Origin: Rhodocyclales bacterium
GTDB lineage: Bacteria > Pseudomonadota > Gammaproteobacteria > Burkholderiales > Rhodocyclaceae
NCBI GenBank assembly: GCA_016235165.1
Contig: JACRLX010000035.1
Span: forward strand, 1 to 50,233
DNA length: 50,233 nucleotides
Direction: 5' to 3'
Below are positions 10,039 to 17,242 of this stretch, in pieces (the stretch's first letter is position 1; each line of letters begins with the position of its first letter). The notes under the pieces were generated by a model, which searched no databases, was not told the origin of the DNA, and saw nothing but the letters and a program-made list of their open reading frames with translations. The position numbers were made by a program, and so were the translations under genes.

Positions 10039-11288
10039 GCAGCCTGGTTCCCGAAATGCGCCAGATGCTGCGCAACGGCCCGCGCATTATCCGCGATTTC
10101 GCCAAGGGGCTAGACAGCACGGAAGCGAAGGAGGTTACCGACCTTCTGGTGACTGCGGCAAGGTCCGGGCGGCGTAGCGACCTTGCATTACAGGTTGGAG
10201 ATATCCTGCTCGCTGCCGCGGCTAAGGGAATGCGGCTGATCGGCGATGTGCCGCTGACCCATTTCGCAGAGCAGATGAAACGGGTGGATATCGAGACTAT
10301 TGGCATGTTCGGCGCCCTCTCCGATGATGCCGCGCAAGAAGTTGCCGAGCTTTTCGCCAGTGCCCTGCGCCACGATGCACCCGACTTGCTCAAAGACGGG
10401 CTTGAGCGGATGGGCCACGAGGATCTCTGGAAAGCCTATTACGCCGGGGTGACCTACAACCTGGTGCGCACGGTATTCACCGGCGACCTCACCTCGTTCC
10501 GCCTGCCAGAACTGAAAACGGCTATGCACGCCCGATGGCTGTTTGATAGCTTTGCCGATTACACCGCGCGAAAGAGCGCTTCAGGCGGTGCAGGGCGCGG
10601 GGCACTCGAATGGGCATTGCAGCAAGGCGACGATACGCTTGCCGCGCAGTTGCTTCACGCCGAACTCGGCCCGGGCTGGCGCGCGATGCTTCGAGCCCAG
10701 GATGAGCGGGGAATCTACACCGTCACCAAGCACCATGCGGATATCTACCGCAACTTGCTGGAGTCGGGGCGTGAAGGCGGCGGCGCGGGAACCTACATCA
10801 AGTTGCACGAATGGGCATCGAGCCGCGGCTTCAACTCGCTGCTCCAGGCCGATCACATGGTTGAACAACGCTTTTTCAAGTACTTTGACGAGGCGTTCGA
10901 GGACGTGAAAGACGAGCTTCCGGCATTCCTGGTGCCATGGAATCCCACCGTGGCACGCAACTTCGCTGCACTTGGCGCTGCCGACTTTCCCTATGTCCAC
11001 TCGGTCAAAACCGCCCAGGTCGACAAGCTGATCCCCAAGGGTTTTGAAGGGCAATTCACCACCCAGGAATACTTCTACGTCTATCAATACATATACATGC
11101 ACAACTTCCGTTTTGCCGGGCGGGATTTCAGGATTTCGCTGGTCAAACTGTTCGAAGACGTTGCCACCTATCGTGGTAGCAAGGCGCCCCTCGACGAATT
11201 GCCCCTTGTGGCGCACTTTCCTCGCAAGCCCGACGAACTTTACGAACTGATTCGCGCCGCGCACCATCGTCTGGGCCTAACCTTGTAA
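10035..11288 (+). CDS. Unrecognised helical protein, candidate effector (cassette gene 3)
   Basis: This gene starts with GTG overlapping the previous stop by four bases (GTGA) and encodes 417 residues. It has no signal peptide. The first 200 residues look helical with repeat-like packing (LVTAARSGRRSDLALQVGDILLAAAAKGM). The C-terminal half is aromatic and charged. ADHMVEQRFFKYF (about 272-284) resembles the (H)HxVEQR/F segment found in some HNH/WHH-type toxin nucleases, but with only one histidine and no convincing partner motifs, so nuclease activity is a weak inference. The final part is Tyr/Phe-rich (EYFYVYQYIYMHNFRF, about 344-359). It is the last gene of the cassette; no obvious immunity gene follows. 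The diverged clpB tail begins 32 bases downstream. Confidence 0.62.
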   Translation: MSSLVPEMRQMLRNGPRIIRDFAKGLDSTEAKEVTDLLVTAARSGRRSDLALQVGDILLAAAAKGMRLIGDVPLTHFAEQMKRVDIETIGMFGALSDDAAQEVAELFASALRHDAPDLLKDGLERMGHEDLWKAYYAGVTYNLVRTVFTGDLTSFRLPELKTAMHARWLFDSFADYTARKSASGGAGRGALEWALQQGDDTLAAQLLHAELGPGWRAMLRAQDERGIYTVTKHHADIYRNLLESGREGGGAGTYIKLHEWASSRGFNSLLQADHMVEQRFFKYFDEAFEDVKDELPAFLVPWNPTVARNFAALGAADFPYVHSVKTAQVDKLIPKGFEGQFTTQEYFYVYQYIYMHNFRFAGRDFRISLVKLFEDVATYRGSKAPLDELPLVAHFPRKPDELYELIRAAHHRLGLTL

Positions 11289-11320
11289 CGACTGACCGTT
11301 TACACGAAGTTAGCTTCGGG

Positions 11321-11398
11321 CCGACGGATCGCGTCAAGGTGGGTGTGGCGAAGGGACAGCTCACTCTTGACAAGGTTGTCGGGGAAGCGACGATCTAA
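11321..11398 (+). pseudogene. Second, diverged copy of the clpB 3' end
   Basis: Read from ACG at 11324, this frame gives TDRVKVGVAKGQLTLDKV then VGEATI and a TAA stop. The ClpB C-terminus at 5755-5808 reads [18 protein letters not shown]. The two align without gaps in the same frame, with DRVKV, KGQ and a later K identical, including a shared CGCGTCAAGGT core. No upstream ClpB sequence exists here. The simplest reading is that the DNA between 5809 and about 11320 was inserted at the clpB 3' end, leaving the displaced (or a donor) tail at the far junction. Confidence 0.7.
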
Positions 11399-11426
11399 CC
11401 AGTTTTATTTAAAATCTGGTTATACT
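11396..11426. promoter_or_regulatory. Probable autoregulatory operator/promoter of the first Phd/PIN module
   Basis: TAACCAG (11396-11402) and CTGGTTA (11416-11422) form a 7-bp inverted repeat around an AT-rich core, and TATACT (11421-11426) is a candidate -10 box 30 bases before the antitoxin start. Phd/YefM antitoxins usually bind palindromes in their own promoters. The AACCAGT half-site recurs before the second Phd/PIN module (32143-32150). Confidence 0.5.
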
Positions 11427-11455
11427 GGGCCGGTCGAAACGAGGAGTCGGCCACC

Positions 11456-11707
11456 ATGTTGAGTGTCGGAATCTTTGAGGCCAAGGCCCAGTTGTCGCAA
11501 CTGGTCGAGCGCGTCGCGCAGGGCGAGGAAGTGCTGGTCACGCGACACGGCAAACCCGTGGCGCGTCTGGTGGCGCCCGAGGCAGCGTCCGATGTTGCGG
11601 CGCTCGCCGAGTGGACCGCCGACTTGCGCGCCTTTCGTCGTGGTACCGACCGTGGCGCCAAGCCTGGCGCCACCTTGGACGAACTGATCGCGGCGGGGCG
11701 GAGATGA
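11456..11707 (+). CDS. Phd/YefM-family antitoxin
   Basis: This 83-residue protein has the Phd/YefM DNA-binding fold signature at its start: SVGIFEAKAQLSQLVERVAQGEEVLVTRHGKPVARLVAP. The acidic and then basic C-terminal tail (about 45-83) is the expected disordered toxin-neutralising part. It binds and blocks the PIN-domain RNase encoded next, and with it represses the shared promoter. A GAGGAG site precedes the ATG. Its stop overlaps the toxin start (ATGA). The pair sits between the clpB-tail remnant and the restriction gene, a common place for stability modules. Confidence 0.88.
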   Translation: MLSVGIFEAKAQLSQLVERVAQGEEVLVTRHGKPVARLVAPEAASDVAALAEWTADLRAFRRGTDRGAKPGATLDELIAAGRR

Positions 11708-12117
11708 GTTCCCGGCCGCCGCTGGTCATCGACTGCTCGGCGGCGATCCCCTGGTTCCTCGACGATGAGGCGAACGCATGGAGCGAAAGCCTGCTCGACG
11801 CCCTGCCGCACTATTCCCTGCACGTGCCTGCCTTGTGGCATCTCGAATTCACCAATGTCCTGCTCACCGCGCAGAGGCGCAAACGCATCAACGCCAGGGA
11901 TGCCAAGGGGCTGCTGGCGCGCGCCTCCCGTCTGCCGCTGGCGACCGACGGCAGGGTGGTTTCGCTGGTTGAAATAGCCGGCCTGGCCGAAACCCATGGC
12001 ATCACGACATACGATGCTGCCTATCTCGAATTGGCGACACGCTTGAACTGTCCGCTGGCAACCCAGGACAAGGCTCTGGCGAAAGCGGCGAAGCGCCTTG
12101 GATATCTGTACGCGTAA
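11704..12117 (+). CDS. PIN-domain ribonuclease toxin (VapC family)
   Basis: This 137-residue protein starts at the ATG overlapping the antitoxin stop. An upstream in-frame extension to 11611 exists but would lie inside the antitoxin gene. PIN catalytic acids are visible: VIDCSAAIPW (Asp9), HLEFTNVLL (Glu near 47), TTYDAAYLELA (Asp near 100) and TQDKAL (Asp near 118). Such enzymes cut RNA, often tRNA, in a Mg-dependent way and arrest growth when freed from the antitoxin. Length and motif spacing are normal for an active enzyme. The RNA target cannot be predicted. Confidence 0.88.
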   Translation: MSSRPPLVIDCSAAIPWFLDDEANAWSESLLDALPHYSLHVPALWHLEFTNVLLTAQRRKRINARDAKGLLARASRLPLATDGRVVSLVEIAGLAETHGITTYDAAYLELATRLNCPLATQDKALAKAAKRLGYLYA

Positions 12118-12147
12118 GAATTTCGTCCTGTTACAGGAGATCCATGT

Positions 12148-12327
12148 ATGACTCAGCTTGGATTGATCGATGTCGAAGGCGAACTCGGGGTGATCCTTCC
12201 CGAAGAAATACTGTCCAGACTGCGCGCGAAGGCGGGCGATGAGCTTGTCCTTGCGGAAACCCCTGCCGGGTATTTGCTGACTGTTGCCAAATCCGCACCG
12301 GAAGTGAAAGCCCCTCTTGTCCCTTGA
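12148..12327 (+). CDS. Small AbrB/MazE-like protein overlapping the restriction gene
   Basis: This 59-residue gene has an AGGAGA site seven bases before its ATG. The protein reads MTQLGLIDVEGELGVILPEE, then ILSRLRAKAGDELVLAETPA, with a short tail. The pattern (small residue, hydrophobic, GELG-VILPEEIL, then ..L.AKAGDEL.L) is the swapped-hairpin AbrB/SpoVT fold of DNA-binding antitoxins and regulators. Its last 11 bases overlap the start of the MmeI-like gene, so translation is coupled. It could be an antitoxin that lost its toxin, or a controller of the restriction gene in the manner of C proteins; both are inference. Confidence 0.65.
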   Translation: MTQLGLIDVEGELGVILPEEILSRLRAKAGDELVLAETPAGYLLTVAKSAPEVKAPLVP

Positions 12328-15214
12328 TCTTTCCACCGCCCTTGCCGGCTTCGTCGCCTGGTGTGGCGAACACATCCGCGGCGACGAAAAAGGTGAGGCG
12401 CAGCTTTTCCTCGACCACTTGTTTCGCGCCTTCGGCCATGCAGGCCTGAAGGAAGCCGGCGCCACCTGCGAGGACCGCGTCAAGAAGGACGGTGGGGGCA
12501 CCGCTTTTGCCGACCTGGTGTGGAAGCCCGTCGTGCTGGTCGAGATGAAAAAGCGCGGCACGGACCTCTCAAAGCACTACCGCCAGGCATTCGACTACTG
12601 GACCCGCCTGGTCCCCGGTCGGCCGCGCTTTGTAGTCCTGTGCAATTTCGACGAATTCTGGATCTACGACTTTGAGACGCAGATGGATGCGCCGGTTGAC
12701 ACCGTCGCGCTGGCCGACCTGCCGCAACGCTGGGGGCCGCTGGCCTTCCTTGGCGCCGTGCCGTCAGCGCCGACTTTCGGCAATCGGCATGAGGAAGTCA
12801 CCCGCCAGGCGGCCGACCTGCTGGCAGAGGTATTCAACTGTCTGGTGGTGCGCGGCATCGACCGCGATACCGCGCAGCGCTTCACGCTGCAGGCGCTGAT
12901 GTGTCTATTCGCCGAGGACATCGGCCTGCTCGAAAAGTACTTCTTCGCCCGCCTGCTCGACGAATGCGCGACGCCCGCGCAGACCTACGACCTGATCGGC
13001 GGCCTCTTCGTCGAGATGAACACGCCGGGCAAGACGCAGGGCGGCCGCTTCAAGGGCGTCGATTATTTCAATGGCGGACTGTTTCGAGAGCCGGCGCGCA
13101 TCGAACTCGACAGCACGGAAATCAATCTGCTGAAGAATGCGGCACGTTCCGACTGGAGCAAGGTCCGCCCCGAAATCTTCGGCGCCATCTTCGAGCACTC
13201 GCTGGGCAAGGAAACGCGCCATGCCTACGGCGCCCATTTCACCAGCCCGGTCGACATCATGAAAATCGTCGGACCGACGATTGTCGAACCCTGGCGCGAG
13301 CAGGTCGAGGGCGCGAAGACGCTGAAGCGGCTGGAAGAACTGCTGGCCCGGCTGGAGCGCTTTCGCGTGCTCGATCCGGCCTGTGGCAGCGGCAACTTCC
13401 TCTACATCGCCTACCGCGAACTCAAGCGCATCGAAGCGCGCATCTACGAGCGCATTGGCGAATTCGCCAGCCGCAATGCCGCGCAGCGTCCCTTCGGCTT
13501 CGTCACCGCGCGCAACTTCCATGGCATGGACATCCAGCCATTTGCCGTCGAACTGGCCAAGGTCACCATGATGCTGGCGCACAAGCTCGCCATCGACGAA
13601 CTGCACGTCAATGAAAATGCCCTGCCGCTTGACAACCTCGACGCCAACTTCGTCATCGGCGACGCGCTGATCGCGCCGGACGGCAGCCGCGCGCCCTGGC
13701 CGCAGGCCGACGTCATCATTGGCAATCCGCCCTTCCTAGGCGCGAAAAGGCTCAAGCCCGAGCGCGGCGCCGATTACGTCAATGCCGTGCGCAAGCTCTA
13801 CCCGGAGGTGCCGGGCATGGCCGACTACTGCGTGTATTGGTTCCGCCGCGCCCACGACCACCTGCCGCCTTGCACTGTGGCAGACCCGGTGGCCGGTCGC
13901 GCCGGTCTGGTCGGCACGCAAAACATCCGCAACAACGCCTCGCGCATCGGTGGGCTGGATGCCATCTGTGCCGACGGCACGCTGGTCGAGGCCGTCGACA
14001 ACCAGCCATGGAGCGGTGAGGCCAACGTGCATGTCTCGATCGCCAACTGGGTCAGGACAAAGGTCGAGGCCCTGCTGCCGAAGGCGCGGCGGCTGTGGTT
14101 CAAATCCGCCCAGCGCGGCGGCAAGGATTTCGACCTCGATTGCCGCGATACGATGCAGATCAACTCGGCGCTATCGGATCAAACGGATGTGACAGACGCC
14201 GGTCGCTTAGCCTGCAACTACGAGCCCCAAGTCTGCTTTTCGGGGCAAGTGACCGGCCACGATGGGTTCATTCTTGAGCCTGAAGACGCGACTCGAATGA
14301 TCGCGGCGGACGCCCGAAACCGCGAAGTAATTCACCCCTTCCTAACCGGTAGGGACATGCTGACCGGCAGCGGAAATCCAAGCGAGTGGGTCATCGATTT
14401 CCAGACGCGCACGGTCTTGGAGGCTAGCAGCTTCGTCGAGCCCTTCGCACACGTGCAACGGCACGTCTTGCCAACGCGCAAACAGAAAGCTGAGGAAGGT
14501 AAAACCGCCGACGGCGAACGACGGTCTCACCACAAGCAATTTCTCCGCTATTGGTGGCGACACTCCTTTGACCGGCCAGAAATGATTTCCCTTTTGGGCC
14601 AATTGCCGCGCTACATCGTTTGCTCCGATACCACCAAGCGCCCGGTGTTCGCATTTATTTCGAGACACATTCGCCCCGACCACAAGTTGCGGGTCTTCGC
14701 CTTTGTCGATGACTATTCTTTTGGCATCTTACAATCCCACGCTCACTGGCTTTGGTTCATAACGAAGTGCTCAAAGCTGGCCGAGCGTTTTAACTACACT
14801 TCGAGTACCGTCTTCGACACCTTCCCCTGGCCGCAGGCGCCGAGCGAAAAGCAGATCGACGCCATCGCCGCCGCCGGCCGCGAGATACGCCGCATTCGCG
14901 ACGAGACCTTGCCAACCATGAAGGGCGGCCTGCGCGCGCTCTACCGCACGCTCGACCTGCCGGGCAAGAATCCGCTGCGCGACGCCCACGCCAAACTCGA
15001 TGCAGCCGTGCTCGCCGCCTACGGCTTTTCCGCCAAGGGCGACCTGCTGCAACAACTGCTCGACCTCAATCGTGTGGTTGCGGCAATAGTCGGCGCCGGC
15101 GACACGGCGACTGGACCCGGCCTGCCGCCTATCTATCCCGATCCCGCCCGGCTGGTTACCGCGGATTGCCTCGGCGCCGCTGGTGACGGACGGCCCGCCG
15201 AGACCTTGTCCTGA
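12317..15214 (+). CDS. MmeI-like single-chain restriction-modification enzyme (type IIL/IIG)
   Basis: This 965-residue protein combines nuclease, methyltransferase and target recognition in one chain. Near the N-terminus Asp66-x9-Glu76-x-Lys78 (ADLVWKPVVLVEMKK) reproduces the D-x9-ExK catalytic motif of MmeI exactly. A helical spacer follows. The methyltransferase has SAM motif I DPACGSGNF (about 353-361) and motif IV NPPF (about 470), typical of N6-adenine methylation. The region 14150-14810 (about 610-830) is the target recognition domain, with visibly lower GC and different codon choice than its flanks, suggesting past domain exchange. The C-terminal helical domain is present, so the enzyme looks intact. 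The TTG start overlaps the AbrB-like gene. No drm or brx genes accompany it. The recognition sequence cannot be read from the gene. Confidence 0.88.
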   Translation: MSLDLSTALAGFVAWCGEHIRGDEKGEAQLFLDHLFRAFGHAGLKEAGATCEDRVKKDGGGTAFADLVWKPVVLVEMKKRGTDLSKHYRQAFDYWTRLVPGRPRFVVLCNFDEFWIYDFETQMDAPVDTVALADLPQRWGPLAFLGAVPSAPTFGNRHEEVTRQAADLLAEVFNCLVVRGIDRDTAQRFTLQALMCLFAEDIGLLEKYFFARLLDECATPAQTYDLIGGLFVEMNTPGKTQGGRFKGVDYFNGGLFREPARIELDSTEINLLKNAARSDWSKVRPEIFGAIFEHSLGKETRHAYGAHFTSPVDIMKIVGPTIVEPWREQVEGAKTLKRLEELLARLERFRVLDPACGSGNFLYIAYRELKRIEARIYERIGEFASRNAAQRPFGFVTARNFHGMDIQPFAVELAKVTMMLAHKLAIDELHVNENALPLDNLDANFVIGDALIAPDGSRAPWPQADVIIGNPPFLGAKRLKPERGADYVNAVRKLYPEVPGMADYCVYWFRRAHDHLPPCTVADPVAGRAGLVGTQNIRNNASRIGGLDAICADGTLVEAVDNQPWSGEANVHVSIANWVRTKVEALLPKARRLWFKSAQRGGKDFDLDCRDTMQINSALSDQTDVTDAGRLACNYEPQVCFSGQVTGHDGFILEPEDATRMIAADARNREVIHPFLTGRDMLTGSGNPSEWVIDFQTRTVLEASSFVEPFAHVQRHVLPTRKQKAEEGKTADGERRSHHKQFLRYWWRHSFDRPEMISLLGQLPRYIVCSDTTKRPVFAFISRHIRPDHKLRVFAFVDDYSFGILQSHAHWLWFITKCSKLAERFNYTSSTVFDTFPWPQAPSEKQIDAIAAAGREIRRIRDETLPTMKGGLRALYRTLDLPGKNPLRDAHAKLDAAVLAAYGFSAKGDLLQQLLDLNRVVAAIVGAGDTATGPGLPPIYPDPARLVTADCLGAAGDGRPAETLS
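12754..12777 (-). repeat. 24-bp dispersed element, copy in the MmeI-like gene
   Basis: On the minus strand this matches the clpB and MFS copies at 22 of 24 positions (differences only at two adjacent bases in the middle). Here it is read on the opposite strand, giving AVPSAPTF in the protein. Confidence 0.55.
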
Positions 15215-15249
15215 ACCGGGTCCGTCTGCCGCGCAGAGACTGAGCGCGC

Positions 15250-15861
15250 TCAGCCGCCGTGCGGATTGCCGCGACCGCGGGTCCAGCCGGTGTGGCGGCC
15301 GTTGTTGCCCTGGCCGGACGTCGCGGGCGTGGCGGCCTGCGGCGGGCGGTTCCCTTGCCAGGCGGCGGGCTGCAGCGGATTCCCGCGGTGCTGCTGGCGC
15401 CAGTCCTGCCTGGCCGCGTGGCGCTCCTGGCCGGCCCGGTTCCACGAGGCGTGGCGATCATGGCCGGACCCGGCCCACGAGTCATGGCGATCATGGCCCC
15501 ATCCGCTGCGGCGGTAGTCGCCGCCGCCGGCCTGGTGGCCGCGGAAGTCCTGCCGGCGTTCGCGCAGGTCGTGGCGCAGTTCCGCCTTGTCGCGGCGGAT
15601 TTCGGCCATGTCCTGGCGGATCTCCATGCGTTCGCGGCGCATCGCATTGACATCGCCCGCGGCGCGGGCGCGCGCATAGTCGGCACGGTCCTCGGCCAGT
15701 TCGCGGTAGTCGTTGCGCAGTTCGCGGCGGTCCTGGCGGATCTCGCGATAGTCCTGGCGGATTTCGCTGCCCCAGGACTGCGCCTGGGCGGCCGGCGCGG
15801 CGAAGCCGATCGTCAGCAAGGCGGTTCCAAGCAGCTTGACGTGCAGTGTGCCGAGTTTCAT
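15250..15861 (-). CDS. Exported Arg/Asp-rich helical protein
   Basis: The frame is open to 15948, but the ATG at 15861 has a GGAGAG ribosome site and opens a clear signal peptide (MKLGTLHVKLLGTALLTIGF, then AAPAAQAQ), giving 203 residues. The mature part begins with two long arginine/aspartate-rich helices with about seven-residue periodicity (EIRQDYREIRQDRRELRNDY; MEIRQDMAEIRRDKAELRHD), separated by a short Ala/Gly loop. The remainder is a low-complexity Gly/His/Trp/Gln/Arg tail (GHDRHDSW, GHDRHASW) that may bind metal or nucleic acid. Repeats of this type occur in exported proteins of betaproteobacteria without known function. It is convergent with the restriction gene. Confidence 0.7.
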   Translation of the reverse strand: MKLGTLHVKLLGTALLTIGFAAPAAQAQSWGSEIRQDYREIRQDRRELRNDYRELAEDRADYARARAAGDVNAMRRERMEIRQDMAEIRRDKAELRHDLRERRQDFRGHQAGGGDYRRSGWGHDRHDSWAGSGHDRHASWNRAGQERHAARQDWRQQHRGNPLQPAAWQGNRPPQAATPATSGQGNNGRHTGWTRGRGNPHGG

Positions 15862-15993
15862 TTCTTCTCTCCTCGTGGTGGCGGACGGCGCCCCTGCGTC
15901 GTCCATGGCGGCATCCTCGCCGCGTCGGAGCGACGTGTCTGTGAGCATGTGTCAGCGGATATTTCGCCGTGCGATATCGGTTAGCATCGCCCG

Positions 15994-17229
15994 ATGCCCG
16001 ATACCCGCCCGATACGCGCCGACGCCGCGGTGATTGCCCTGGTCGGCGTGGCCCACGCCACCTCGCACCTGTTTCACCTTTTGTTACCACCGCTGTTCCC
16101 GCTGCTGATGCCGGATTTCGGTTTCGGCTACACCGAGGCCGGCTTCCTGATGACCGTGTTCTTCACCATCTCCGGCGTCGGTCAGGCCCTGGCCGGCATC
16201 GTCGTCGATCGCCATGGCGCGCGGCGCGTACTGATGGCCGGGGTGGGCATGCTCGCGGCCTCGGGCCTGGCGCTGGCGGCCGCCAGCAATTACGGGATGC
16301 TGGTGCTGGCCGTGGCGGTGGCGGGTGTAGGCAACTCGGTGTTCCATCCGGCGGACTTTTCGCTGCTGAACAAGAAGGTCTCACCGGCGCGGCTGGGCTA
16401 TGCGTTCTCGGTACATGGCCTTTCGGGCAACCTCGGCTGGGCGCTTGGGGCGGCGATTTCGGGCACGGCGCTGGCCTGGGCCGGCTGGCGCGGCGCCGGG
16501 CTGGCCGCCGCGCTGGTGGCGGCGGTCACGGTGATCGCGCTGCGGCATGCGCGTCCGCTGCTGGATGACGAGCGGCCGAAAGTCGGCGCTGGTGGCACGG
16601 CGAGCGGGTCCGTGTTCGGTTTTCTCGGTGCGCCGGCGATCTGGCTCGCCTTCGTGTTCTTCCTGCTGATCACCGCGGCCTTCGGCGGCCTGCAAAGTTT
16701 TTCGGTACCCGTGCTGGGCGGCCTCTACGGCATTTCGGCGGCGGTTGCCACGGCGGCACTCACCGGCTATCTGCTCGGCTCCGCCGGTGGCATGGTGGCG
16801 GGCGGATTCGTCGCTGCCCATGTGCATGCCCACGACCGTACCGTCGGCGCCGCGCTGGTCGGTGCCGCGGTATTCGCCATCGCCCTGGCCACCGGCTTGC
16901 CGCCCGCCTGGGGCGTGATCCCGCTGATGATAGGCATCGGCATCGGCGTCGGCCTGGCCGGGCCATCACGCGACCTGCTGGTACGGCGGGTGGCAACCGA
17001 GTCGGTGACTGGCGGGCGTGAATCGCCGGCCTTCGGCCGTGTCTACGGCTTTGTCTACTCCGGCCTTGACGTCGGCCTTGCGCTGGGGCCGCTGGCCTTC
17101 GGCATGATGCTCGACGCCGGCGGGCGCGACGGCGTGCTGCCCGGCGTCGCGCTGTTGCAGATACTGGCGGTGCTTACCGTGCTGGCGATGGGGCGGCAGG
17201 TGATGCCGCGGGGGGGCAAGGCGCCGTGA
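15994..17229 (+). CDS. Major facilitator superfamily transporter
   Basis: This 411-residue protein has about 12 hydrophobic segments. After a short cytoplasmic start comes HATSHLFHLLLPPLFPLLMPDFGF, resembling the Fsr/fosmidomycin-resistance and related MFS groups. The loop after helix 2 reads GIVVDRHGARRVLM, the MFS motif A variant (G-x3-D-x-G-x-R-x). The central loop (about 185-205) contains [10 protein letters not shown], encoded by the 24-bp element. The substrate is unknown; efflux of a small molecule is likely. It ends 13 bases from the convergent diguanylate cyclase gene with no room for a classical terminator. Confidence 0.85.
   Translation: MPDTRPIRADAAVIALVGVAHATSHLFHLLLPPLFPLLMPDFGFGYTEAGFLMTVFFTISGVGQALAGIVVDRHGARRVLMAGVGMLAASGLALAAASNYGMLVLAVAVAGVGNSVFHPADFSLLNKKVSPARLGYAFSVHGLSGNLGWALGAAISGTALAWAGWRGAGLAAALVAAVTVIALRHARPLLDDERPKVGAGGTASGSVFGFLGAPAIWLAFVFFLLITAAFGGLQSFSVPVLGGLYGISAAVATAALTGYLLGSAGGMVAGGFVAAHVHAHDRTVGAALVGAAVFAIALATGLPPAWGVIPLMIGIGIGVGLAGPSRDLLVRRVATESVTGGRESPAFGRVYGFVYSGLDVGLALGPLAFGMMLDAGGRDGVLPGVALLQILAVLTVLAMGRQVMPRGGKAP
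16579..16602 (+). repeat. 24-bp dispersed element, copy in the MFS gene
   Basis: Identical over 24 bases to 4777-4800 in clpB and translated in the same frame (KVGAGGTA). It lies in the central cytoplasmic loop of the transporter, a tolerant site. Confidence 0.65.
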
Positions 17230-17242
17230 TCCGTTCCGCCCG

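Noticed and set aside
12317-15214. Reading the MmeI-like gene as the DISARM methylase DrmMI or a BREX PglX
   Set aside because: No drm, brx or pgl genes are nearby, and an intact N-terminal D-x9-ExK nuclease motif marks a self-contained restriction-modification enzyme.
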